Below are positions 33,098-44,199 of a stretch of 62,909 nucleotides of DNA, piece after piece. Each line of letters begins with the position of its first letter. The first letter of the stretch is position 1. A program made the position numbers and the translations under genes. A model generated the notes under the pieces. The model saw only the letters and a list, made by a program, of their open reading frames with translations, searched no databases and was not told the origin of the DNA. The stretch is from Gnetum montanum (lineage: Eukaryota > Streptophyta > Gnetopsida > Gnetales > Gnetaceae), in the NCBI GenBank assembly GCA_015680685.1, contig MNCI01010715.1, positions 450,793 to 513,701 of the forward strand. The letters are read 5' to 3'.

Positions 33098-35954
33098 TTA
33101 CAAGATCCTAGGAAATGGAGGCTCCTGAGGTTTTGAAGGACCTTCTCCTACTTTAGATACATGTAGTGGTTGAGGTTGTTGTGGTTCTTCTACTATAGTT
33201 GCAACTTTTGGTGGAAGACAGAAAGCATTCAACAATGCTTTTATCTTCTCCTTCTTGCTCTTGGGATCATGCATGGTCCATGTAAATTTGCCAATGTGGA
33301 CCGAAATGGACACATCCCAAGGACAAGGCATTATTGGGAATAGCTCCTTGACATTGACGAGCCAAGTAGTAAATTGTTTGCATTCAATGTCAAATGCCCT
33401 CATTACATTTTACAATTCCTAGCAATCATTCATTCTTCTAGTCAAGTTCTTAGTAGTTGATCTTTAATTAGTGAATCTTGCCCTAAGAACTTCAAGTTCA
33501 ACATTTTCAATCTTAAGCTCTTACTTTGTCTCCTTATGGTGCTTAAGCTCTACCTCATACAACAAGTATGTGTTGGCCACATGCTTCTCTAACTCTAACC
33601 GTGGTCATCCAGAAGTCAGCATTGCCAGGTTTGCATATCGAAAATTGGTGAGCCCCATATATTCTGCCATCTCTTCAATCTACAACTCCTTCATGCAGAT
33701 CTCCTCTTTATTATAGGTGTCTATCCCATCAATAATAGGTTTCCATATGTCTTTTCCTTGTTGCAGTTGCTAGAGGATCTTATTAACTTTTTCCTTAGCC
33801 ATCTAGATGTATTTTTCATTATCTTTCTTCTATAAGCCAACTTGATCTCTGTAGTGGTTCTTGACTCTCTCAAATTTAATAGCCTCATTCTTCCAAGTGG
33901 CAATCTCAATCGTAAATTTTTGGTGTAAGGCATAAACTTCCTCCATAGAAATATTTCTATTTTTGATTGTCAATCTCCTAAATTCAATGTTTATCTTGGC
34001 TAGTTGTTACTGCTATTGATGAATGAATTCTTGCATCTACTATTTCTGCAAATCAACATTCTACAAGTAATGATTTTTTTTTGCAATCAACATCTCATTA
34101 TCTATGTGCATCTAGAACAAGTCCTTCTGAACTGAATATGTCTTAGCCTTAGCCACAAACTAGTCAAAGATAGTTGTCACCATCTGCACCTCAACTTGTT
34201 TAAGTCTATCTTGAAGTTATTGACAAGCTTCATCTCTTATTAGTGTAGGGTTGAGGAGCATAGGATCATCAAGGTGGGCTCTTAATTCAACAACCTCCAC
34301 AGCCAAGCGTCAATTTTGCACTTGAGTTATTTTGAGTTACCCTTCTAAAATGATGCATTTGTCCTTTGCTTCAAGCAACTCCAACTGCATTGCAATGATG
34401 TTATCCAAAAAATCAAAGATATCTAGAATCGATTGCCCAATTCCCACCATTCGGTCCAGCTACTTCTTATGCTAGGTTGCATTCAATTTTTTACTAATAG
34501 TTCTTGCAAATTTTTACACATCTCTAAATGCAAAAATGTCTGGTAAAAATGCTACAAGTGCATTTAGTGCTTCAGCTATTTGATCAGCAACCACTTCCAC
34601 TGCTATCTCCTATCCTTGGTGCTACATCACCAAGTCAATTGCACCCTTGCCCTCCTCCAAGTACCCTAAAAAGGTAGCAGCATTCCCAGAGATTTCTGGG
34701 AATTACTATTATTGCAAAAGAAACACAGTTATCTCTTGAGCACTAAGATTTAACCTTGTAGGAAGCTATGTTGTTTGGGCCAAGAATATTGGTCCACATC
34801 CCTCTGTCTAACTGATTATTCAAGCTACCTTGTTGAAGTGACTTATTGTAGAATGGTACATAGATGGATCCCCACCACTTGTTCCTACTTGCTACTCCCA
34901 CTCATGCAAGAGCTACTTATGGATTTCGCATAGGCACTCAATGGTAGCATGGGCCTTTGATGTTATTTCTTAAGTGGGTGGTGGAGGTGGCAGTTGTTGC
35001 TCCTCTTCTTTGGACACAAAATGAGTCTTCTCTTTCATCATTTTAGACTAGGAGGTAATGAGAGTATGTCTGATTATGTCATTTACATAGCACACTATAC
35101 CTACCCTTTTACAAAGTTTTCTAATAAGGCATGAAAAGGACAGGGTTTTCCTTCCATGTTCATTTTCCTTGAAACACTTTTCCATCTCAAGATAGATTAG
35201 CTATGGAAGGTTAACAAGGAATTTTCCACTTAAATTGACACATGTGCTAGTGGGAAATCTTGTTGAGCCTCACCATCAGATTGAGGTTATAAGCCGCTAT
35301 CTTAAAGTATATGCACTTTTCCAGTGTGATCACATCAAACTCCTCACGGTCAACCACATAACACCATTAGGTCCACTCCCTTTTTACCTCTGGGTCTATT
35401 TGTGTGGAGATATCTGTCAAATGGGTTCTAGAATTAAGAATACCAAGAGCCTATGCAATAGCTTCCATCAAGTAAGACACATGAATGTCCTTGATTCTCA
35501 AAGTGGCTCATGCCTTTTTGCTATTCCAGAAGAGATATGTCTCTCCCATGTACCATTCCCCACTGGAAGTGATGATTGATCACAAGGGAGAGTTTTGTAA
35601 CTATGTCTTAACTTCTAGTGGAGCATGTTCTAAGAATGGTCCAAAGTTCAGTTCTTGGAGAATTGAGCATTGGACATCACAATGCTTGATCATATCAAGA
35701 TAGGATTATGTCCAAGTGACTTCAAGTCTTGGTACAAGCCTTGGTGCCTCTCCTCAATGAGATTATTCTATAGCAACCTCTTCTTCGAGAATCTACTAGA
35801 TAGATTCCACATCAAACTCCTCTTGAAGAGGTCTCATGTGAGTTTCTGTTGCCTGCTCCTGGGCTTGCTCCTATTGTTTCCTTCCAACTCTATATTGTTT
35901 ATCCTTTTGTTTAGATGGGCCTCCTTCCTAGGGTTGTTTCAATCTTGGTGCCAT
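33098..35954 (-). pseudogene. ORF-X of element C (extra ORF between IN and 3' LTR)
   Basis: Not recognised as a named gene. ATG at 35954 (MAPRLKQ), stop after PPFPRIL at 33098: about 950 codons with many in-frame stops. It aligns by eye along its length with 42054-39264. Shared parts: an N-terminal domain with GEWYxGETYLFW and RIKDIxVSYxxxAI; a segment SCLIxKLCKxxGI; a long heptad-like, Glu/Lys/Gln-rich middle and C-terminal half that looks coiled-coil; and a C-terminal VKELFPxxxCPW block. No signal peptide or membrane segment was seen. Its position is that of env-like genes in some gypsy elements. It could be a captured host gene or an old element gene. Confidence 0.65.
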
Positions 35955-38029
35955 TTGTGATCACAACATGACAAAGGGTTAACATTAAATGTGTAACTTG
36001 AAATAATTTAGATACCTTATCTCTTTGAAAAGTTACACTTGGCTAAGTTGCGATCATGGCCGATTTGATCATTTCAATTACTATTTTATTCTTATTTTAA
36101 TATCAATAAGTAATTTTATGTTTACCAAAATCTATTGGAAGGGTTAAACTCTCAAAAATTGATGGTTTAATATTACTCTATTCATTAATCCTTTAGGGGA
36201 GTTAGAAAATTTTTGAAAAATTTTCATTAGAAACCCTAAGGTTTATGGCCACCACTACTAAGAGCTTACCTCTAGTAGCTATAAGATCAAAGAATAGAGT
36301 GATTTGAACAAGCAGTGTAAAAGTTATGGGCTCTAGAAGATTTTAGGCTCTAAAAAATTTACAAAACCTTTCCTCCTTTTTTGAAGAAAATGACAAAAAT
36401 TTTAAAGTGTTGCCTAGCATTTATAGAATTTTTGCACTACATTGATGGGGTCTAGTTAACAAGGCCTAGTCAACATAGCTGGTAGCATTGTCTGGGCCTA
36501 GTCAATGTGACTATTGATCACTGTTAACTTTGTTAAAAGTAATAAAAAAACAAGGAGTTTCCATGTGAAATGAGGTTCAAATGGATCCCAAAAAGCCATG
36601 AATATGATGAAAATATTAGAAAAGGATTTTGAAGCTCAAAAAATTGATAAATGATTACAGAATGAGATTTTATAAGAAAATTGCCTTAAAGAGCACACAA
36701 TTAGATGCACGATGGAGTGCACAAAAGATTTGATTATAGCAACATCTTAAGGGTAAGGAACTTAACTAACCAAACCACAAAATATGCAAGTGGGTCCTTC
36801 CCATAGTTGTACATGCTCTTTTGTCCTTGCATAACCTCAACTAAGGAGTCCATGGACCCCCATAATTGATTAATGGTTACAAAAAGTTAAGGAGCACACC
36901 TAGAGAATCTATTTAAGAATTTCAACATATCAAACTAAGAGATTAGGCAAAAACATGGACAATCAACAGTGAGGTGAGTTATGGAAGCATTACTGGATGA
37001 TAAAGAGAGTGGAATGGAGTCCCTGATCCTAGTCACATGAAGTGTGGAATTCATGGTTAAATGACCCAATAGAGTCCATCCTTAGTCTAAACCAAAACCA
37101 ACAATGTTCAGTGACTTGACATCATCACTCTAAGATCAATCCACCCCCTTGAGACACAAAAATACTCCCACAAATCAAACACTATTCCTTTAGAGAAGAA
37201 AATATAAGCAAGAAATGAGAAAGGACCTTAGTTAGAGGGGACCTTCAGGCATGGGTAACATATCTTTCTAGTTCCATAACCAGTGCTTCTAGCCCATTAA
37301 TTGTGTCTAAGGGGTATGCTTTCAATTTTCATAGTTTTTTTTAATAGATTTTTGGATGGGAACCACACCATGCACTGACTTATTCAACTTCCTATAATTG
37401 GTCAACACGAAATGTTTAGAGATCCATGAAAAATACACTTGCACTCAAGATGGTAAAAGGTATAGAGAGCTTTGAATCCCTTTGAAGTCACACCCTTTTG
37501 AAACCTTTCAATCCTTTCCAAGTCTATAAACTACCAAGGTCACAAGTTCATTAAGGTTTTATTAATGAAAAGGGACTTCATGTTTCCAAAACAAGGAAAA
37601 CCATAAAGCTTGTGGATAGATGAATGACATGGACTCACTGCCTTTTCCATGAAAAAGAATCTTTGTCTTAGTTATCAGTCATCAAAATTCAAAAATAGAA
37701 ACCAAACATTAGCAAACAAAAATATTAAGTACAAACCACCATTAGCAAATAGCTAGAGCACCATTGTGTCCTATTGGCAATAAAGTAATTTTATTTTAAA
37801 AACAAGGAAAATTCACACCAAAATAAAGGAAAATACAAAAGAAATTAGAAAATAATCAAGAAAAACAAACATACTAATGATGTTTTAAAATAAAAATTTG
37901 GAAAAATATCAAAGCGTAAAACAAAAAAGGTATAAAAATAAAGAAAGTGTAAAACAAAAAACTAGGAAAAAATGAGGAGCCACTTTAAATGATTAGCATG
38001 GGTGGCCATCTCCCCCATAGCTGAGTTGA
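35955..38029 (-). other. 3' untranslated region of C upstream of ORF-X
   Basis: No supported coding sequence. It starts (minus strand) with CTATGGGGGAGATGGCC at 38017 and matches the 3' regions of E1, E2 and B. It contains a TATA-like box (36419-36426) and two GACTAGGCC motifs (about 36453-36461 and 36494-36503). Confidence 0.6.
36419..36426 (-). promoter_or_regulatory. TATA-like box upstream of ORF-X in C
   Basis: Minus strand TTCTATAAATGC, about 465 bp before the ORF-X ATG. Upstream of it lie two GACTAGGCC motifs also present in U3 of the same element. A promoter function is inference. Confidence 0.4.
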
Positions 38030-38177
38030 AAGGAGGAGATCTGAAAGATTGAGCAAGGTCATCCATCTATTGAGGTTTTATTTCCACTAGCTTGCTTAGG
38101 CTCATGGAAAGGTTTGACTTGTTGTGTGGTGACTAGCTACTTTTTGTTCATGCTCTCAAGTTTGTAGATTAACATGG
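38030..38177 (-). pseudogene. Integrase C-terminal tail of C
   Basis: Minus strand: matches the last residues of E1 IN (TYKLESPNKK / QQTKPFHEL segment), then runs to the family motif at 38017. The rest of IN is displaced by insertion of B at 38178. Confidence 0.6.
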
Positions 38178-39022
38178 TGATGAGTGACTAGGTAGCCCTA
38201 CACCCAACCATGCGAATCACAGGCATTCACACGTGACGCAGTCGAATTCCGTAGACTGTAAACACTTTGCATACACTAGACCTTAACCAAAAAAACCTTG
38301 CATTAGAATGGTTGTTGTCTTCCCAACCTCACTTGTGATGTTCTAATCGCAATGGTTAAGTGAGATTGAGGCAACTGATTTTTATGGCTTTTTCACTTTA
38401 TCTTCTAGCATCTAATTCTTGGAATGGAAAGTAAGGAATGGAATATTACATAATCTATAATTATCCTAATCTATATCCTAACTCTTCCTAGCATAAGTAT
38501 CCAATCCCATCTTCCATGCACATCCTGAGCATCCCCTAACCACTACTAGGTTACTAGACGTTAAGCGTCGCTGGGTTGCCAAGTGTTAGGTTTACATTCG
38601 AGATGGTCGTACTTATGGTTTCTATGGACTATAAAAGCACAATAGTGATTAAAATAATAACAACGGAAACTTAAGGAACTATTAAAGCATAGAAATATTA
38701 AACTATTAAATGCATTAAATGACTAAGTCCAATTACTGCAAGGAATTCTTGAAAAGCTCGTCTTTATTATCGTTCACACCAATGGGCTCATGTACATCAG
38801 CGCTCGTACAAAGAGCCAAACACGTTTCTTACACCTACTACGGGCACTTGGAAAATATTCTAACTCTTGTAGAAAAAAACTGCAAGAGCTTCACTACAAC
38901 TTCCAAAAAGGTACCTAAGTGTGGCAGGAGCCCACTTATTTATAGGCTCAAATAGGCTCCGTGTAAACAGGGTTGTGTATACGCAGCCTAGTCGACGCAT
39001 CAATTGTTTTAGCACTTCATCA
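38178..39022 (-). mobile_element. 3' LTR of element B
   Basis: 845 bp, TGATGAAGTG (39022) to CTCATCA (38178) on the minus strand, preceded by a PPT region (GGAACTCGAGGACGAG ... CAGTCATGGAGGTA). TATA box near 38937-38944. Confidence 0.85.
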
Positions 39023-39116
39023 TACCTCCATGACTGAGTAAAAACTCGTCCTCGAGTTCCTCTACAATTTGCAAGGTATGGAGTTTTTATTACAACATAC
39101 ATAACTTAACACACGT

Positions 39117-39132
39117 GACACACACACACACA
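39117..39132. repeat. Short (CA)n repeat
   Basis: About seven CA units just before the 3' LTR of B (in the minus sense). Confidence 0.8.
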
Positions 39133-39263
39133 TGATGCGCCAAGTTCCTAAGTGTACAGAGAAGGAAAAATTACAAAATGGTGGTGTTTAGAGACAAAAT
39201 CGAACATCCTGACGGTCCTGGATTCTCTACCATGCTGAAAGATGCAAAAATTGCTGGAGAAGA

Positions 39264-42054
39264 TCACATCGTCCCTGGGGGCGATGGTTCTAATGGACCT
39301 TCACCAGCCTCTGCCCCATGTGGTAGCAGTGGCACGAACGATGGCAGCCCCACAGCAGCTACAACTTCTGGAGGTAACCAAAAAGCCTCCAAAAGGATCC
39401 TCATTTTTTCCTCTTTTCTTCTGGGATCATTCACTATCCAGGAAACTTTACCAATGTGTGTTGGGACTGGAACCTCCCAAGGACACAGCAACACAGGGAA
39501 GAGTTCTTTCAACTTAACAAACTAGGCTGCGAACTATTTTCGTTCGATGTCGAATGCTTGAATTGATGTTTGCAACTACTGGTAGTCATTCATTCAATGG
39601 GCCAAGTTCTCCGTGACAACATGTTTTCATTCGAAGAACCTCAAGTTCTATTGTTTCCAATTTTTCTTTTGTCACCTTGTGCACTTGGAACTCACCCTCG
39701 TATAAAGAATACAAGATGGCCACTTTCTTTTCTAGTTCAGACCACGGTCTCCCAACTATTTAGCCAAATTTTCGTAGCAAAGATTGGCCAACTCCATGTA
39801 TTCTATCATTTCTTCAATCTGTAGTTCCTTGAGGCAGATCTCAGCCAGGTTGTAGATATTCAACCCATCAAAGATAGGTTGTCATACCTCACCTCCCTCT
39901 TGAAGCTACTAGAGCACTTGGTTCATCTTAGCCTTTGCGACTTGAATCTATTTCTCATTCACTTCCGTTTGTAATCCCACTTAGTCCCTATAATGATTCT
40001 TAACTTTTTTAAACTTAAGAGCTTTGTTCTTCAAAGCAGCGATTTCAATGGCTAATTTCTATAGTGGTCAATCTTCTCACATCAGCGTTCACCCTGGCTA
40101 GCTCTTCCTGTTGTTGGTGAATAAAGCTTTTCATGTGCTAATTTTTAGCACCAACATTGTGCAGGCAATGGACTTTCACAGTCAACCTAACGTTCTTCTG
40201 GCAAACTTCTATCAAGTCCTTGTTTAAATGATATGCATGAGCATCTACCAAGGATTTATCAAGGATTGCTGACTCTCGCTCATCCTCAACTATCTGAAGT
40301 TTGACCTGAAGATGTTGAAAAGCTTCATCTCTAGTGAGCTCATGGTTAAGGAGAGCTAGATCGGCAAGTTAGGTTCTCAATTAAGCAACTTCTATTGCCA
40401 AGCATTGACAATTAGCTTGAGTAGCTTCAAGTTTCCCTTCCAAGATGAGGCTCTTACCCCTTGTCGAGAGCAACTTCGACTGGGTTGCAGTCATGTTGTT
40501 CGGAAGATCGAAGACATCCGAAAATAGTTTCCTAGTTCCCACTAGTTGGTCCAACAATTCTTTATGTTGGGTTGCATTGATCCTACTACGTGAAGTCCCG
40601 ATGGATGTCTATACATCTTCGAGTCCATGTATGTCTAGTACAGGTGTCGTCAATGCATTGAGGGCTGTAGCAATCATGTCAGCAACCACTTCGAATGCAA
40701 CCTCCTATCCTTTGTGCTGCATCACCAAGACTATCACCCCTTCACCATCTTCCAAGCAAACTAAGAAAGTAGCATCATTTCCTAAAATTTTAGGAAATAA
40801 CTTTTGTGTAAATATTGTTACCTCTCGAACACTAAGATCAATTCTTGCGGGTACCTATGTTCGGACGACAGAGAACATCGAGCCTACTCTTTCTAGCAAA
40901 CCTACTGAGTGAGCCACTTGCTTTAGATGGTTCATTGCAAGCCGATAGACCGAAAGGTCTTCTCCTCCACCTATCCTTTCAGATTTCTCTTGTTGGCTCA
41001 AGAGTGATTGCCAGATTCTGTGTATGTGCTCTACGATGGTTTGCAAACCTGACCTCATTGTTTGCACAGGTGGTGGAGGTGGTTGCTACTCCTCGATTTA
41101 TGTGATGGTCGGAGTCTTTTCCTTTATCATTTCCCACCATGAGGCAATCGAGGCATGCCGGAGTGTATCATTGTCATATTGTGCTATCCCTGCCCATTTG
41201 CATAACTTTTTGATTAGGCATGAAAAGGGGAGAGCCTGCCTTCCACATTCACTTTCAGCGAACCTTTTTTCAGTTTACAAGAATAACAATTATGGAAGGC
41301 TCATTGGGAATTTTCTACTTAAGGCAGCACATGCACGAGTGAAGAAGGTAGTGATTTTATTGGGTCTCATCGTTAGGTTCAAGTGGTAAGATGCAATCTT
41401 TGAATACACTCTCTCCATGGTGGTCAGAGTGTTGAACTCTTTGTGATCTATCCCATATCACTGCTTGATCCACTCCCCTTTTACCTCAGGGTTAGCTTGC
41501 TTTAGGATCTCTACCACATCTGCTTCGGTCTCTAGCAACCCCAGAGCTTGCGTGATTGCTTTTGCAAAGTAAGAGACATAAATGTCCTTAATTCTTACTC
41601 TAGACCCTAGTTGCCGATTTGTCCAAAATAGATAGGTCTCTCCTAAGTACCATTCACCATTGGTTGTGATGATTGGCCACATAGGAGAATTTTGCAATTC
41701 AAGCTTCACATCTTCTGGTGCATTCTCGAGAAATAGTCCAAGGTTTAACTCTTGTAGGACCATTCGTTGCACTTCTTGCAGTTTGATAGCATCAAGACAT
41801 GCTTGGGTCAAGGTGGCCTCAAGTCGTGGCACTATCCCTAGAGTTTCATCCCCTTGCAATTGCTCGTTGGGAATCTCCTCTTCAAGAATCTGATGGACAA
41901 ATTCCACATCAGGTCCTTCACGGAGGGGGCTAGTTGCATGAGAGCCCTCCGTGTGCTCTAGGTGCTACACGTCTCATCCCCTTCCTATTCATGGATGCTT
42001 GTCCCTAGGCTATGATGGTCCTTCTCCCCTTGGATTCCTTGGTTTTAGTGCCAT
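39264..42054 (-). pseudogene. ORF-X of element B (extra ORF between IN and 3' LTR)
   Basis: ATG at 42054 follows TTGATTGCAG, a good 3' splice-site sequence. About 930 codons to the stop after PSPPGTM at 39264, with scattered stops. The longest open parts are 41907-41458 (149 residues; VEFVHQILEEE at its start, GEWYLGETYLFWTNRQLG and RIKDIYVSYFAKAI within), 41067-40855 and 39512-39264 (MKELFPVLLCPWEVP). The middle to C-terminal half is rich in Glu, Lys, Gln and Leu and looks coiled-coil. It is better preserved than the copy in C. Function unknown; I recognise no catalytic motif. SCLIKKLCKWAGI resembles, only loosely, segments in other plant transposon-borne ORFs. Confidence 0.7.
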
Positions 42055-42753
42055 CTGCAATCAAACATAACCACTAATTAGATTATGCACAAGCTGCTCA
42101 AAATGGCCCTCATACACCTTCTCAATTTGACTAAGTTATAATGCTGACACGTGCATCCCATTAAATCCCCCAGAGTATTAGTTGATGGGTTAGAACCAAA
42201 AATAATAAGGGATAAGTTGGAGTTTAAACTGTTGTTTTCATTTCTTCCCTTAAGAGGTGTGAAGTCTTAATCAATCAATTAATTAATGAATTAATTTCTA
42301 ATAGGCCTCNGCTTGGGAAGAAGTGAGATAGAAAAATGGCAAAACCTCACCCCAATTTATTTGCAAAATGAAAAAAGTGTAAGGTGCAACAAGCATATAT
42401 AGGGATGTAGGGCTGCATCAACAAGGCCACATATATGCAAGGGGCTATGTATATGGGGCCCTGTATATGCAGGGGGTCACACCCGTTGACCAGCATTGAC
42501 TCGACAAAAGAAAGCCTAAAAATTCAATTAAAAATGTCAAATTGGGGCTGTTGAAGAGCTTGAGAGACCGAGAACTCAACTGAGGACAAGAGGAAGATAA
42601 ATCGGGCTAGAAAAAGAGTCAAAGGTAGGAGAACATGGGAAAAAAGAACTCCGTGAAGAAGAAATTAAGCGATGGGTATCATGAAAACAATCAACTAATA
42701 AAATCAAAAGGATGGGAGGCTAACAAGTGGGACTAGGAATATGCAAGTGGGTC
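42055..42753 (-). other. Region between ORF-X and F insertion in B
   Basis: No supported coding sequence. It has a TATA-like CTATATATGC on the minus strand (42393-42402), about 340 bp before the ORF-X ATG, preceded by short repeats of CATATA with GGCC/GGGGCC. One N at 42310. Confidence 0.5.
42393..42402 (-). promoter_or_regulatory. TATA-like box upstream of ORF-X in B
   Basis: CTATATATGC at a place comparable with the TATA-like box upstream of ORF-X in C (36419). Promoter activity is inferred only. Confidence 0.35.
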
Positions 42754-42758
42754 CTCCC
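42754..42758. repeat. Left target duplication of element F
   Basis: CTCCC, identical to 60044-60048 directly after the right LTR of F. Confidence 0.9.
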
Positions 42759-43945
42759 TGAAACACCATGAAATTTCAAGATCTTGATGATTCAGCAAAG
42801 TCTCGAAGTTTAGGTAAAGGAATTCACTAGTGGCACATTCCAGTGAGTCTTCTTTTCCAGCTAAGGATCTACTACACCACGCTACACAGCTCAGCGTAGT
42901 AGACTTCAGGACCGAACATAAACAAGGGACGCACAGCAATGACACTTCAACTTTGCAAGCTGGCCATGATTGAAAATCTTAACTTTTGGCATATTACGCC
43001 AGATTATGCTATGCAGCGTAATGCAGCGTAATGTAGCGTAATGCAAGAAAATGGTTGATTTAATCACAACAACGAAGATAGAAAAATTCAAGTGTTAGCA
43101 ATTCTTATGCCACGATATGCTCCCTAGCGTATTGTAGCGTAACCGCGTGACAGTCTGTTACCGAAGCTCCAGCAAGGGTAGATTACGACACACTACGCTT
43201 CAGAGCGTAGTGCAGCGTAACACTACAAGCTTCCACTATGGCACATCAGGTCAACAGTATTTTATGGGCCCAGGACACACATCATTTAAACCACGTTCTT
43301 CTCCTAACCCTAATCTTATAAATGCCCCAGTTGACAATGATCAAAGGGTTGGCAATTCTTGAGATTGGCAGCTATTGGCAAGACTGGTGAGAGGACAAGA
43401 AAGAGTTGGCAATAGGAGAGCATCAACAGTGACCAACAAGAGTTCAAGTTGGTAGACACTTTGCTTTGAGCCCAACCCTTACACCCAGATTGGCTAGAAC
43501 AAGGTAGATCAGCTTTTTCTTATTTCATCCCTGAATATTTTTTTTTGTTCCTGGCATGTGCTTCATCTAAACTGAAGCCCACCTACAACCATTGTACTCA
43601 ACATATTTGTTTATAAGCTAAATCCCAAATCTCGGGATCGCACATTCTCTAAATTCAATTTGTTGCATCCTATTTACATATATTTTACAATCGATTTGTA
43701 TCGTCTACATCGTCCTCGTTGCCTTCAACGTTACCGATATCATACCCTCTTATCGAAATCATCATCTCATCATCCGATCATTACAAAATTTACTGATTAA
43801 GTAAGTCCCTATCTGATCAACAAGACCATTCAGGGCACCTCAGATTCGTTTTCTCCAGCACGACCCTCCCACGGATCCAGGGTTGGAACTATGTACACGA
43901 AAATTCATTTAGTATTTCCAGCGACCGATGTTTTCCATCATTATA
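42759..43945 (+). mobile_element. 5' LTR of element F
   Basis: 1187 bp, TGAAACACCATG to ATCATTATA (the final CA is TA here). U3 carries many AGCGTA motifs, including a tandem of about four 10-bp units (CAGCGTAATG-like) near 43010-43045. TATA box (TTATAAAT) at 43316-43323. It is closely similar to 58867-60043; the 10-bp length difference fits one repeat unit. Confidence 0.9.
43316..43323 (+). promoter_or_regulatory. TATA box of the F 5' LTR
   Basis: TTATAAAT within CTAATCTTATAAATGCCCC; the counterpart in the 3' LTR is near 59414. It marks the end of U3. Confidence 0.65.
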
Positions 43946-43951
43946 GTGTTA

Positions 43952-43968
43952 TGACGCTAGAAGGAGGG
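43952..43968 (+). other. Putative PBS of element F
   Basis: TGACGCTAGAAGGAGGG, 6 bp after the LTR. Read in reverse complement together with the next 12 bases it gives a T-stem/loop-like sequence (GGAGG-TTCAGGC-CCTCC) and an acceptor-like end, as expected for complementarity to a tRNA 3' end. I cannot assign the tRNA. Confidence 0.5.
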
Positions 43969-44199
43969 CCTGAACCTCCGATCTACGTCTCACAGGTAGT
44001 CCTGTAAGTTTTCTATACCCATTTCTGATTAACATAAATGTAATACCTCCGTGGTCGCTTACGAAATCGTGCAGTGTAGATTGGTCACTTTGACGATTCC
44101 TCTAGAATCCTGCAAGATAGAAAGCCCATTTTCGCCCTAACTTGCCTTTTCCCTTTTGATCTTTATCTTTTTTGTCATTACTCTTGAGCCATGTAGAGA

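Larger units (their letters stand above)
32002..38177 (-). mobile_element. Element C: 3' part of an alpha retrotransposon with ORF-X
   Basis: From right to left: the end of IN (38177-38030), the GGGGGAGATGG motif (38017), a 2-kb untranslated region, ORF-X (35954-33098), a PPT (TTGTGGGGATA, about 32857-32868) and the 3' LTR (32856-32002). The 5' part lies beyond element B, off-window. B inserted into C with its LTR end at 38178; the left half of the target duplication would be CATGG (38173-38177). Confidence 0.8.

Noticed and set aside
42393-42402. The TATA-like box upstream of ORF-X in B as a certain promoter
   Set aside because: The region is AT-rich and such boxes arise by chance; kept only as a low-confidence feature because C has one in a similar place.
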